From Candidatus Omnitrophota bacterium (GTDB lineage Bacteria; Omnitrophota; Gorgyraeia; Aquiviventales; Aquiviventaceae), in NCBI GenBank assembly GCA_016193175.1, contig JACPSR010000048.1, positions 1 through 38,572 of the forward strand: DNA of 38,572 bases. Direction: 5' to 3'. Positions 25,219 to 38,173 of this stretch are shown here, piece by piece (within the stretch, counting starts at the first letter, position 1; each line of letters starts with the position of its first letter). The notes below the pieces were generated by a model that saw only the letters and a list, made by a program, of their open reading frames with translations, did not search any database and was not told where the DNA came from. Position numbers and translations under genes: made by a program.

Positions 25219-26705
25219 ACGGCCCACTGGTGAGCCAGCAGATCCACCCCCCCAGCCTTGAGCTTCGGGAGGTCGGGACGGTGACGGAGGTCAAACACGG
25301 CATCGTCCGGGCCAACGGGTTGCCATCCTGCATCTATGGGCAGCTTGTCGACTTCAGTGATGGGATCACGGGCATGGTCATCGGGTTTCACCCTTCGGAA
25401 GCGATGATCATTGTCTTGGGAGATGATCGCCGCATCCATATTGGAGACCAACTCGCAAGCCGCTCCGAGCTCCTCCGCGTGCCTGTGGGCGAGGCGTTCA
25501 TTGGACGACTGGTGAACTGTCTGGGCAACCCCATTGATGACAAAGGGCTGCTCGTGGCCCATGATTCCAAGCCGGTGTTTCGCCAGGCAGCCGGCGTGAT
25601 GGAACGAGAGCCGATCACTGAGCCGTTTCTGACAGGGCTCAAGGTCCTGGATCTGATGATTCCCATCGGCAAGGGGCAACGGGAGCTCATCCTTGGCGAT
25701 CGCCAGACCGGCAAGACCAGCATCGCCCTGGATGCCATCCTGAACCAGCGAGGCAAAGACATCACCTGCATCTACTGTTGGATTGGCGGCAGCTTCGCGA
25801 CCTTCAAGAAACTGATCCAGATCCTCGCGTCGTACCAGGCGCTCTCCTATACCCTGGCCGTGTGCGCTTTCGCAGACAGCTCCCCCGCCGAACAGTACCT
25901 GTGTCCCTATACGGCTGCCACCTTGGGGGAATCCTTCATGTCGCGCGGCCGGGACGTGCTGGTGGTGTTTGACGATCTAACCAGGCACGCCTGGGCGTAT
26001 CGCCAGATGTCCCTCTTGATGGAACGCTCTCCTGGGAGGGAGGCCTATCCCGGGGATATCTTCTATGTGCACGCGCAATTGATGGAGCGGGCTGGTCGCC
26101 TGAAGGCCGCATTGGGTGGGGGAACGATGACCTTTCTGCCCATTGCCGAGACCGTGCAGGGTGACATCGCGGGCTACATCCCCTCGAACCTCATCGCCAT
26201 GACCGATGGACAAATCTACCTGAGCGCCGCGTTGTTCCATGAAGGCTTCAAGCCGGCCATTGATCTGGGGCTCTCGGTGTCCCGGATTGGGAGCAAGGTC
26301 CAGTCCCCGGCCATGCGGGAGCTCTCGCAGGGCCTGCGCTTAGGGTATACCCAGTATCGGGAGCTGCTGCGGATGACCCGGTTGCGCACGCGCCTCTCTG
26401 AGGAGGCGATGGAGCAGTTGAGGAAAGGCGAGGCCCTGCGAGAGCTCCTCATTCAAGAGAACTACCAGCCGGTCTCGGTGGCCCAGACCCTTGTGCTGTT
26501 TTACGCCTTCAAGCGGAAGATCCTGCACGTGCTCCCCCGGGAGGCCCTCAGGCGGTTTACAGAGCACTTCTTTCCGTCGTTGTGTCAGCACGCCCCGGCC
26601 CTTGTGGAACGCCTCGAACAGGCGCAGGACCTCACCCAGGACCTCCGGGGAGCCCTGGATGAGGAATTCATCCGCTTCTTCCGGACGACCAGGCCAGACA
26701 CCTGA
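25215..26705 (+). CDS. atpA: F-type ATPase alpha subunit
   Basis: The 496-residue protein has the three alpha domains: beta barrel at about 17-90, nucleotide-binding domain at about 91-370 and helical C-terminus. Walker A is GDRQTGKT (161-168), and the arginine finger is kept in SVSRIGSKVQ, so it can support catalysis at the beta interface. Between these, sequence such as CIYCWIGGSFATFKKLIQIL and CAFADSSPAEQYLCPYTAA departs from the usual form. The N-terminus (MNGPLVSQQIHPPSLELREV) lacks the typical ISELIK-like helix that holds delta. It is a clear but divergent alpha, next to the gamma gene with one base between them. Confidence 0.93.
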   Translation: MNGPLVSQQIHPPSLELREVGTVTEVKHGIVRANGLPSCIYGQLVDFSDGITGMVIGFHPSEAMIIVLGDDRRIHIGDQLASRSELLRVPVGEAFIGRLVNCLGNPIDDKGLLVAHDSKPVFRQAAGVMEREPITEPFLTGLKVLDLMIPIGKGQRELILGDRQTGKTSIALDAILNQRGKDITCIYCWIGGSFATFKKLIQILASYQALSYTLAVCAFADSSPAEQYLCPYTAATLGESFMSRGRDVLVVFDDLTRHAWAYRQMSLLMERSPGREAYPGDIFYVHAQLMERAGRLKAALGGGTMTFLPIAETVQGDIAGYIPSNLIAMTDGQIYLSAALFHEGFKPAIDLGLSVSRIGSKVQSPAMRELSQGLRLGYTQYRELLRMTRLRTRLSEEAMEQLRKGEALRELLIQENYQPVSVAQTLVLFYAFKRKILHVLPREALRRFTEHFFPSLCQHAPALVERLEQAQDLTQDLRGALDEEFIRFFRTTRPDT

Positions 26706-26706
26706 T

Positions 26707-30839
<4,133 letters not shown>

Positions 30840-30840
<1 letters not shown>

Positions 30841-32078
30841 TGGCCCAATTTACCTATAGAGCCAAGAAGGGCTTGCACGAAACGCTCGAAGGGTTCATCG
30901 AGGCGGACAGCCAAGACGCGGCCCTGAGCCGGTTGGTTGAGCAGGGATTGTTTCCGGTCCACATCGAGGTCCGTCCGGTGCCGGATGCGGGTCGCCTCGC
31001 CCCACGCACCCCGCGCAAGAGACCCTCCCGAGGATTCACCAAGCGCATCGGCTCCAAAGACCTCCTGCTGTTTACCCAGAATCTGACCACCCTCATCCGA
31101 GCCCATGTGGATTTGCTGGCGGCCATCCGGATTCTCTACGAGCAGGCTGAGGCGGCGCGATTCAAGGCAACACTCCTGGACATCTACAACGCCACGAAGG
31201 AAGGCTCAACGTTCTCGGAGTCCCTGAGTCGATTCCCCGAGGTCTTTTCGCCGCTCTTCATCAACCTGGTCAAATCGGGCGAGGCGAGCGGCCACCTCGA
31301 CATCGCGCTCCAACACTTAAGCGAAACCCTGGGGCGCGACGAGGCGCTCAAGACCAGGATCCGCAGCGCCTTGGCCTATCCGGTCTTGCTCGTGGTGGTG
31401 GGCTTGGGCAGCATTGCGGTCTTGATGATCTTCGTGGTCCCCAAGCTTGAGCCCCTCTTTGTCGATCTGGGCGGGGCGCTGCCCCTGATGACCCGCCTCA
31501 TCCTCAATCTGAGCCACGTCACTCGGCAGGTCTGGCTGTGGGTCGCGCTCGTTGGGGGGGGTGCTGTGGGTGTCTTCGTGTGGCAGCGAGGCACGGGCCC
31601 GCTGGGACGGTGGATCGCACGGCTGGTGAGACAGCTTCCGGTGTTCAGGCGGTTGATCAGGAATCAGGAGCTGCTCCATTTCGCGCATTCCCTGAACCTC
31701 TTGTTGCGCAGCGGGGTGCCGGTCTTACGTGCGCTTCAGATTGTGACCCCCAGCATGGGGGATGAGCGCCTGCGCGCCCAGATGGAGGGGGTGTGCGAGC
31801 GGGTGGCGCTGGGGGAAACTCTCTCCCAGAGCCTTCATGCGCACACGGAGCTTCCGGTCTTCCTGACCAGGATGATCGCCGTGGGTGAGGAATCCGGAAA
31901 GCTGGATGAGGTCCTGGATGAGGTGGTTCGCTCCTCCCTCCAGCAGATCGAGGCGGATCTGGTGGTGATCGGCTCCCTGATTGAGCCGGTGCTGATCCTG
32001 GGCCTCGGCACTGTGCTGGGAACGATTGTCCTCTCGATTCTCCTGCCGGTTTTTCAGATCACGCAGGCCGTCCGGTGA
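30840..32078 (+). CDS. gspF: type II secretion inner-membrane platform protein
   Basis: The 412-residue protein starts with the family hallmark MAQFTYRAKKG and has two related GspF domains at about 75-200 and 275-400. Each carries the typical FPEVFSPLFINLVKSGEASG or HTELPVFLTRMIAVGEESG motif. Membrane spans are visible at about 180-200, 225-243 and 380-402 (VLILGLGTVLGTIVLSILL). It forms the membrane base that GspE drives to add or remove pseudopilin subunits. It overlaps gspE by one base (TGATG) and the next gene by four. The length is close to the family norm. Confidence 0.95.
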
Positions 32079-33499
32079 TGAAGGCCCTCGTCGCCGTGGA
32101 GATCAGCGAGCGATGGCTCAAGGTCGTCGTGGCGAAGCCATCGGCCAAGCCGCCGGAACTCCTCAATTGCCTCGTCAGGCCCTTGAGCGGGTTGACCGAT
32201 GAGCAGACCACCCAGACGCTCGCCGTGGCCTTTCGTGACCTGAAGGTGCGACCCAGGCCTCTGATCGTCTGCCTGCCCCGGAATCTTGTGACGGTGAGAA
32301 ACCTCCATCTACCCTCCCAGGATCCCCGCGAGATCGGCCAGATGATTGATCTCAATATCGTCCGGATGGTCCCGTACCAAAAAGAAGAGGTGCTCTCCAG
32401 TTATCAGGTGTTGGACGTCGATGAGGCCGGGTATTCCCGGGTCCTCCTGGCCATTGTCCACCAGGAGATCGTTAGGCGACAGGTGAATCTCTTGCGGGTC
32501 GCCGGGCTCTCCGCCGATCGCATCCTGCTTGGCTCCTATGCGCTGCGTGACTGGGTCGTATCCCGGCACAAACAGGTACTGAAATCCCAGGGTCTCCACC
32601 TCCTGCTGGACGTTGACGCCGGCTTTACTGACCTGGTCCTCTTCTCCCGCGATCACCTGTATTTCAGTCGCACCATCGCCATTGAGCCGAATCAGCTCAC
32701 GGAGGAGGCGGGCCGTTCCAGACTGCGGACCGAGACGGAGCAGGCCTTGGAGATTTTCCAGAACGAAGAGATGAACGCAAGACCCGCCACCGTCTTCCTG
32801 TCCGGAGCCGTCGGATCGGGGGAGGCCATCAAGCGGACTCTGGAAGAGGCCCTGCGCATCCCCACTGTCGTCGTCCAAAGCCCCTTGGCAAGCCTGGGCA
32901 AGGATCGGGTGCTGATCACGCAGGACATCCCTTCGGAGGTCTCATTGACCGCTGTGATGGAGTTGGGTATCGAAGAAGGCCCCAAGCGGCTTGCGTTCCT
33001 CCTGCCGGAGCTTCAAATTCGGCAGGCGCTCAAAGAACGGACGCGAGACTTCGTCCTCCTGGGGAGCCTGGGCGTCTACCTCTTGACCATCGTTGGCGGG
33101 ATCCTCACGATCCGTCCGTATCACCAGCAGGCGTATCTGCAGACCTTGCAGGCACGCAACCAGATGCTCAGGCAGGAACTGGGCGACCTCACGGCAACGG
33201 CCCACCGCGTCGAGCTGATCAAGGACTACCTCAACGTGCGGGAGCTGCCCCTGCGGTATCTGACGGAACTGCAACGGATCGTTCCCGATGAGATCACGGT
33301 CGATTTCCTCAGCGTTGATGAACAGCACAAGGGCATCATTCGCGGGAAAGCCGTGCAACTGTCAGACGTGTTCAGGTTTGTCACCAGCCTGGAGAACTCG
33401 AAGTATGTGGACCACGTCGAGCCCAAGTCGACGAGGAAGAAACGGCTCAGGGAGCAAGACGTCACAGAATTCGAACTGGCCCTCCAGGTCCACCTATAG
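32075..33499 (+). CDS. PilM-PilN-like fusion (GspL-type assembly protein)
   Basis: The 474-residue protein joins an actin-like cytoplasmic PilM domain (about 1-300: ALVAVEISERWLKVVVA, VDAGFTDLVLFS, FLSGAVGSGE) to a membrane span at about 324-346 and a PilN-like periplasmic part (about 347-474: LQTLQARNQMLRQELGDL coiled coil, RYLTELQRIVPDEITVDFLS). This is the domain order of GspL. It should recruit GspE at the inner membrane and pair with the GspM/PilO-like protein encoded immediately downstream, with no gap. In type IV pili these parts are usually two genes, pilM and pilN, so the fusion supports a secretion-type arrangement. Confidence 0.85.
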   Translation: MMKALVAVEISERWLKVVVAKPSAKPPELLNCLVRPLSGLTDEQTTQTLAVAFRDLKVRPRPLIVCLPRNLVTVRNLHLPSQDPREIGQMIDLNIVRMVPYQKEEVLSSYQVLDVDEAGYSRVLLAIVHQEIVRRQVNLLRVAGLSADRILLGSYALRDWVVSRHKQVLKSQGLHLLLDVDAGFTDLVLFSRDHLYFSRTIAIEPNQLTEEAGRSRLRTETEQALEIFQNEEMNARPATVFLSGAVGSGEAIKRTLEEALRIPTVVVQSPLASLGKDRVLITQDIPSEVSLTAVMELGIEEGPKRLAFLLPELQIRQALKERTRDFVLLGSLGVYLLTIVGGILTIRPYHQQAYLQTLQARNQMLRQELGDLTATAHRVELIKDYLNVRELPLRYLTELQRIVPDEITVDFLSVDEQHKGIIRGKAVQLSDVFRFVTSLENSKYVDHVEPKSTRKKRLREQDVTEFELALQVHL

Positions 33500-34033
33500 A
33501 TGGATCGCACGATGTCAGGACGACAACGGCTCTTGCTCATCGCCACAGGAGGCCTGGCCCTGGCGTTTGTCATCGAGCGCGTCTTCGTCTCAAGCCTCCA
33601 CGCCAGGGGCACGACCCTGCGGCAGCAGACGGTTGTCGAAGAGGCGTCCCTGAGGACACAACTGAGGATCCAGCGACAGAAGGCCTTCATCCTTAACGAG
33701 GATAAAACGTACGACCGCTATGCGCTCATCCCCTCGCAGGACCGAAAGGCGATCGCGAAATTGTTGCGGGAAGCGGAGCAGATCGCGAAGGTCTCAGGGG
33801 TCACCGTCCTCGACCTCACCCCGGAGAAGCCGTCGGGCTCATCCCGTGAGACCACTACCTACCAGGTACAGCTCAGGGCAGAAGGAAGGATTGACCAGCT
33901 CTTGACGCTGTTCTACAAGATCCAGACCAACCAGTTCCTCATCAGACTGGACCGGTTCTCCCTCAGCCCGAAGGATGACCAGGCCACCCTCCTGAGACTC
34001 GACACCACCATCACCATGCTCGTGCTGCCGTAG
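33500..34033 (+). CDS. GspM/PilO-like inner-membrane protein
   Basis: The 177-residue protein has a short cytoplasmic tail, one membrane span at about 9-29, a coiled coil at about 35-65, and a periplasmic ferredoxin-like domain at about 85-177 (AIAKLLREAEQIAKVSGVTV, VQLRAEGRIDQLLTLFYKI, IRLDRFSLSP). This is the architecture of PilO and GspM. It should dimerise with the PilN-like end of the preceding protein. Its ATG follows the stop of that gene directly. Sequence identity in this family is low, so the call rests on architecture and place in the operon. Confidence 0.78.
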   Translation: MDRTMSGRQRLLLIATGGLALAFVIERVFVSSLHARGTTLRQQTVVEEASLRTQLRIQRQKAFILNEDKTYDRYALIPSQDRKAIAKLLREAEQIAKVSGVTVLDLTPEKPSGSSRETTTYQVQLRAEGRIDQLLTLFYKIQTNQFLIRLDRFSLSPKDDQATLLRLDTTITMLVLP

Positions 34034-34045
34034 GTGGGAGGTCTG

Positions 34046-34525
34046 ATGGCGTCTCGCGGCTTCACCCCGCACCGCACGCTCTGCTTCGCAGAGCGAAGCA
34101 TGCGGGGTGGTGCGGGGTTCACACTCGTTGAGCTCATGGTGGCTGTGTCGATCCTGGCGGGTGGCCTGGTCTTCATCGGCCGCGCCTTCCTGGCGGGAGC
34201 CACGGCCCTGGAAACCGCCCAGCATCGCCTGGAAGCCACGCAGTTCCTGGAGGCGAAGATGGATGAGCTCTACCAGCAGGCAAGGGAGCATGGCGGGATC
34301 CAGCCCGAACACCGCGAGGGCGTCATGGAGCTTGACCACCGCCCAGCGACCTGGATCTGCGACATCGTCACCGTGACGCTCAAGGAGCCTTCAGACGCCC
34401 TGGAATCCTCAGAGGCCACGGATGAACTCGCCGAGGCGCGACTCAGCCTCGTCTGGGCCGAGGGCCCAAGGGCTCAGGACGTGGTCCTGGTTACCTACCT
34501 GGACGCCAAACGACCAGCGCCATGA
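34046..34525 (+). CDS. gspI: minor pseudopilin GspI/PilV-like with lengthened leader
   Basis: The product has a prepilin site G-FTLVEL and the usual hydrophobic helix (MVAVSILAGGLVFIG), followed by a small periplasmic domain with QFLEAKMDELYQQA as in GspI. From ATG 34046, which has GGGAGG a few bases upstream, the leader is 24 residues, long for this class. An ATG at 34100 would give a leader of six residues (MRGGAG) but has no good ribosome site. The extra leader residues come from a palindromic 57-base insertion (34066-34122) that repeats TTCAC and keeps the frame. A GTG at 34034 is a less likely start. It overlaps gspJ by four bases. Confidence 0.82.
   Translation: MASRGFTPHRTLCFAERSMRGGAGFTLVELMVAVSILAGGLVFIGRAFLAGATALETAQHRLEATQFLEAKMDELYQQAREHGGIQPEHREGVMELDHRPATWICDIVTVTLKEPSDALESSEATDELAEARLSLVWAEGPRAQDVVLVTYLDAKRPAP
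34063..34109 (+). repeat. strong palindromic hairpin inside the gspI leader
   Basis: The outer stem CACCCCGCA (34063-34071) pairs with TGCGGGGTG (34101-34109), and the inner stem CGCTCTGC (34077-34084) pairs with GCAGAGCG (34088-34095) around a TTC loop. A five-by-five internal loop separates the two stems. TTCAC flanks the inserted unit at 34061-34065 and 34118-34122. The structure lies over the first codons of gspI and may also affect its translation. Confidence 0.85.
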
Positions 34526-35118
34526 GGAGGGAAACGTTGCGCGCCTGCCGGCTCGCGATGCCGGAACGTCGCAGGGATATCGGATTGACGCTGGTGGAAA
34601 TCCTCATCGTCGCCACACTCTTTGCTGTGATTGCCGGAGGCATAGGAGCCAGCTTCTTGTCTGGCATGCGGTTATGGGGAAGGGCCCACCGTCAGGAGGC
34701 CACGTGGTCCAACGCCTTGTTGACCCTTGAGGCCATGGCCAAGGAACTGCGTCAGACCGTCCCCATGCCATCGATTGGGTTCGAGGGCACTCACCACACC
34801 GTGTCGTTTCCGGCCTTACAGGGAACCAGGATCGTGAAGGTGGCCTATCTCTTTAACGGCCACAAGCGCCTCTGGCAACGGCAGGACACCGATCTCAAAG
34901 ACCTCATCGAGGAGAGGCTTGCCCCCGCCACCCACGAGACGGTGGTCTTGTCCGCCGACGAGGTCACGCTCGCCTTTTGGCATTTCGACCCCGACCAACA
35001 GGCCTATACCTGGCAGGAAACCTGGAGCCAGGAGGATGGCATTCCCTCGGCGGTCCGGGTGACGATCACCATCAAGGATGCGACGCACACCAAAACCGTG
35101 TGGATCCCGATCGCCTGA
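34522..35118 (+). CDS. gspJ: minor pseudopilin GspJ-like
   Basis: The 198-residue protein carries the prepilin site G-LTLVEI with a leader of 21 residues from ATG 34522, or 9 residues from ATG 34558. The hydrophobic helix is LIVATLFAVIAGGIGASFL. The C-terminal domain contains AMAKELRQTVPMPS and a late VRVTITI strand, as in GspJ. Minor pseudopilins GspI, GspJ and GspK form the tip complex that starts the pseudopilus and contacts cargo. The gene overlaps gspI by ATGA and gspK by 41 bases. Confidence 0.83.
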   Translation: MRRETLRACRLAMPERRRDIGLTLVEILIVATLFAVIAGGIGASFLSGMRLWGRAHRQEATWSNALLTLEAMAKELRQTVPMPSIGFEGTHHTVSFPALQGTRIVKVAYLFNGHKRLWQRQDTDLKDLIEERLAPATHETVVLSADEVTLAFWHFDPDQQAYTWQETWSQEDGIPSAVRVTITIKDATHTKTVWIPIA

Positions 35119-35944
35119 TACGGGCAGCCTCCTGATCCTCTCCATCTGGACGCTCACTGCCTTTTCCATCCTCGGTGTGGGGATCTCCCGGATCGCGGCG
35201 TCGCAGTTGCGCGTCGAGCAACGCCTGGAAACACGGGCTGTTTCTTTGCACCTCGCGCACGCCGCGGTGCAGTACGCTCGCCTAGAGCGGCGACACCTCG
35301 ATGAGACGCCCTATGACACCCTGGGTGAGCTTGGGGCGGTCCACCGGCAAGAACTGGGCAGGGGAGCGTTCGAGTACACGATGGTCGATGAGGGCAGCCG
35401 GATCCACCTCAACAAGGCGCCTCAGGAAGTCCTCGCCCGCATCACGGGATTGGGTCTGGACGGAGCCGTGGCCGTGACGGATTCGACGTTACGGCCGTTT
35501 CATTGGAAAGAAGAGCTCCTGCTCATCGAGGGGATCACCGAGGAGATGTTTCGTCAGGCCCAATCGGAGCTGACGACCTTTGGCAACGGGCAGGTCAACC
35601 TCAATACGGCCGAGCCTTCGGTCTTGAAGGCGCTCAGCTTCGATACAGAGCTGATTGAGCTCATCGCCGAATACCGCGCAGGCCAGGACGGTCATCCAGA
35701 CACCGCGGACGACGGGGTGTTGAAGGAGCCGGGCACCCTGCTTGGCGACCTGCGCGCATTCAGGGCTCTTTCGGCAAGACAGGAGACGCTGCTGACCCGG
35801 CTGACCAACGAAGGGCTGCTAGGGACACGGTCCCCTGTGGTCCGGCTCCAAGTCCAGACCAGCGTGTTAGGCCGGTTGGCCTCGCGCTACAGCGTCCTGT
35901 TGGAGACGGCTACGGGCAAGGTCATCCAGTGGTCGGAGGAGTAA
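35078..35944 (+). CDS. gspK: minor pseudopilin GspK
   Basis: The 288-residue protein shows the GspK form: prepilin-like site G-SLLILSIWTL without the Glu at position 5 that other pseudopilins have, then a large domain (about 60-285). VNLNTAEPSVLKAL and HLNKAPQEVLARI are the two helix-hairpin-like GspK repeats. ATG 35078 is the only start in frame before the hydrophobic helix, so the long overlap with gspJ is real. GspK caps the tip complex. Its presence with GspI and GspJ argues for a type II secretion pseudopilus over a classic type IV pilus. Confidence 0.9.
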   Translation: MRRTPKPCGSRSPDTGSLLILSIWTLTAFSILGVGISRIAASQLRVEQRLETRAVSLHLAHAAVQYARLERRHLDETPYDTLGELGAVHRQELGRGAFEYTMVDEGSRIHLNKAPQEVLARITGLGLDGAVAVTDSTLRPFHWKEELLLIEGITEEMFRQAQSELTTFGNGQVNLNTAEPSVLKALSFDTELIELIAEYRAGQDGHPDTADDGVLKEPGTLLGDLRAFRALSARQETLLTRLTNEGLLGTRSPVVRLQVQTSVLGRLASRYSVLLETATGKVIQWSEE

Positions 35945-35964
35945 CGCAAGGAGGATCGAACACG

Positions 35965-36393
35965 ATGAGGAGGCGCAACTCGGGGAGGAACACGGCCTTC
36001 ACGCTGGTCGAGTTGATGTTGGTGGTGATTATCATCGGCATCTTGGGCGCGATGGTGATCCCCCGCATGGCGGGTCGGTCAGAGGAAGCCCGCAAGGCGG
36101 TCGCCAGGGCGGATATCGATCTCAACATCGCCACCGCGATCAAGCTGTATGAATTAGACAACGGGGCTTTCCCAACCACCGACGAAGGGCTCAACGCCCT
36201 CTCCTCCGCCCCGGTCTCCGCCAAGAATTGGAAGGGGCCGTACCTGGAGAACATCCCCCGCGATCCCTGGGGACGCCCCTACCAGTATCGGAGCCCAGGA
36301 ATCCGCCGGACACATGACTATGATCTGTGGTCGCTTGGCAAGGACGGCCTCGAGAGCGCCGACGACATCGTGAACTGGCAACAAGATTCGTGA
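35965..36393 (+). CDS. gspG: major pseudopilin GspG, Ala at the cleavage site
   Basis: The 142-residue protein starts at ATG 35965, with AAGGAGG at 35948-35954. After an 11-residue basic leader comes A-FTLVELMLVVIIIGILGAM, so the residue before the cut is Ala instead of the near-universal Gly. The C-terminal part has the GspG pattern: FPTTDEGLNAL, WKGPYLENIPRDPWGRPYQY and the calcium loop LGKDGLESADDIVNW. It should form the shaft of the pseudopilus. It is the last secretion gene of the run. No gspH and no prepilin peptidase gene lie nearby, so processing must come from elsewhere in the genome. Confidence 0.93.
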   Translation: MRRRNSGRNTAFTLVELMLVVIIIGILGAMVIPRMAGRSEEARKAVARADIDLNIATAIKLYELDNGAFPTTDEGLNALSSAPVSAKNWKGPYLENIPRDPWGRPYQYRSPGIRRTHDYDLWSLGKDGLESADDIVNWQQDS

Positions 36394-36484
36394 GTGAGGC
36401 CGGCCTTGACAGAGCAGGGCCGATCAGGCATAGTGGTGTCTTCCCGACCACTGGCACAGACGAGTCCAGGGGGAGAGGCACGTC

Positions 36485-37258
36485 ATGTTTGAAGCGATTG
36501 CGGTCAGTGACCACGACACGGAGCGGCGCAAACTCTTCTACGAGGTGCTCACTGAGTTGAATTATCGGGTGACCACTCTCCCCTCACGCAAGGAACTCAT
36601 GGAGCTCCTCACGCGTGAGCGGCCGCAGTGCGTCATCCTGGCGGTCGATCAGTCAGACCGTTCGGTCGCCGACGTGCTGCGTCCCCTCCGAGAGCTGGAC
36701 AAAACCCTCAAGATCGTGGTGCTCGCTCCGCCTGAGCTGGCGAGCCCACCGGAGCCTGTCCTTGCGAATGATCCGCGGGTGAGCATCCTGAGCGAAGGGC
36801 TGAACCGGCTGTCACTGATTCGCTCGATCCTGACGTTTTTCAAGACTCGGTATGTCGAGCAGGCCATCGAAAAGGCCGCTTCCTTGGAGGGCGTCATCCT
36901 AAACATCGAGGACGATCCTCGCGTTGCCCAACTGCTCAAGGCGTACCTCGAGCGACGGGGCTACCACGTCACCAACGTCGCCAACGGTGAGGCGGCTGTC
37001 CTCCGGATGCAGGTGGATCGACCGAAAGTGGTCATCCTGGATATCCTCCTGCCGGGGATGGACGGCCTGTTAACCTTACGGCGCCTCAAGGGCATTGACC
37101 CGTCTGTTCCAATCATTGTCTCCTCAGGGTTGGAAGACACCGATCTCATGCAGGAGGCGAAGGCCGCTGGGGCAGCGGCCTACCTGGTGAAGCCGTTCGA
37201 CCTGGCCAAGCTGGAGACCGTCATTCTGACCGCGGCGTTACAGAAAGCCGCGCGCTAA
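36485..37258 (+). CDS. double-receiver protein, first receiver degenerate
   Basis: The 257-residue protein has two receiver-like domains and no output domain. The second (about 136-255) is complete: E142/D143/D144, phospho-acceptor D186 in VVILDILLPGMDG, S209-S210, and the lysine in LVKPFD. The first (about 1-120) keeps an acidic pair (D9, D11) and D55 at the end of strand 3 (VILAVD), but lacks the conserved lysine and the usual LPGMDG loop, so it is doubtful as a phosphate acceptor. A GGGAGAGG site stands a few bases before ATG 36485. It lies 91 bases after gspG and may be a separate unit. Output is presumably by protein contact. Confidence 0.85.
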   Translation: MFEAIAVSDHDTERRKLFYEVLTELNYRVTTLPSRKELMELLTRERPQCVILAVDQSDRSVADVLRPLRELDKTLKIVVLAPPELASPPEPVLANDPRVSILSEGLNRLSLIRSILTFFKTRYVEQAIEKAASLEGVILNIEDDPRVAQLLKAYLERRGYHVTNVANGEAAVLRMQVDRPKVVILDILLPGMDGLLTLRRLKGIDPSVPIIVSSGLEDTDLMQEAKAAGAAAYLVKPFDLAKLETVILTAALQKAAR

Positions 37259-37321
37259 TCCCTCCACCGTATCCCCTCCGTCCTGCCCCCCTATCGCAAA
37301 CACGCAAACAGTTCCTCACTC

Positions 37322-38152
37322 ATGCTGGCCTCCACGGTGGTCGTGTGTGTCTCGGCGAGTCTCCAGGCTCGACAAGAACATTGGAGACTCCACGAAGAGC
37401 TCACCCGGAGGGCCGCTGTCCTGGCAGAGAGCCTCCAGGAGCTCATTGAGCCCTTGTTAGACACCGAAAAACAGAGCGGTCTCCAACGCGTGGTGGAGCG
37501 GTTTGGCAACCGAGAGCGGTTGGCTGGCGTCGCGGTGTATACGACCGAAGGCCTTCCGCTCGCGATGACGACGAGCCTTCCCGCCGAGTTCCAGACCACG
37601 CCGGCAGTCGCTCAGGATGCCATCCAGGCCGACGAAGGACGCAGCGGGTTGACGCAGGCGGGTCACAAACGCTGGCATCTGTTCGCGCTCCCGCTGCGCC
37701 ACAGCGGTGGTGTCGTTGGGGTCGTGGCCCTTGTTCACGACGCCAGCTACATTGACGCCAATACGGTCCGTCTCTGGAAGCAGAGCTTCACGCGTCTGTT
37801 TGTTCATGTGCTGTTCATTTCGTTGATTACGTTCTTGATCGTTCGTTGGAGTCTCATCCGGCCGATGGCCACGACCGTTGAGTGGATCAAGCGACTCCGG
37901 ATCGGGGAGGTGACTGCGCTCCACGGCGCCTTGCCCAAAGGAGATCTGTTTGGCCCCCTGGCGCGCGAGGTCACGCACATGGCGAAGAGCCTGGTGGCCG
38001 CGAAGGCTGCCGCTGAGGAGGAAGCGAAGCTTCGCCATGCCGGAGAGTCGCGCTGGACCCCGGAACGCCTCAAGGAGCACGTCCGGTTGGCCCTGCAAGG
38101 ACGGGTCCTTGTCATCGTGGCCAATCGAGAGCCCTATGACCACTCGGGATAA
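37322..38152 (+). pseudogene. otsA: truncated trehalose-6-phosphate synthase with sensor-like N-terminus
   Basis: The 276-residue frame carries an N-terminal hydrophobic segment, an extracytoplasmic sensor-like region (about 20-155), a membrane span at about 160-178 (LFVHVLFISLITFLIVRWSL), a HAMP-like linker and a coiled coil. It ends with VLVIVANREPYDHSG and a stop. The NREPY motif is the very beginning of the GT20 trehalose-6-phosphate synthase domain in proteins that I recall with this N-terminal layout, so some 450 catalytic residues are missing. ATG 37322 has no ribosome site and the hydrophobic start extends upstream of it, so the front is uncertain too. It is probably a dead gene, although a membrane sensor remnant could still be made. 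Confidence 0.72.
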
Positions 38153-38173
38153 CCGTAGGACAATAAGCCAGTC

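Noticed and set aside
26491-26706. 72-codon upstream extension of the gamma subunit
   Set aside because: It runs inside atpA in another frame and is arginine- and serine-rich without homology. ATG 26707 gives the proper gamma start.
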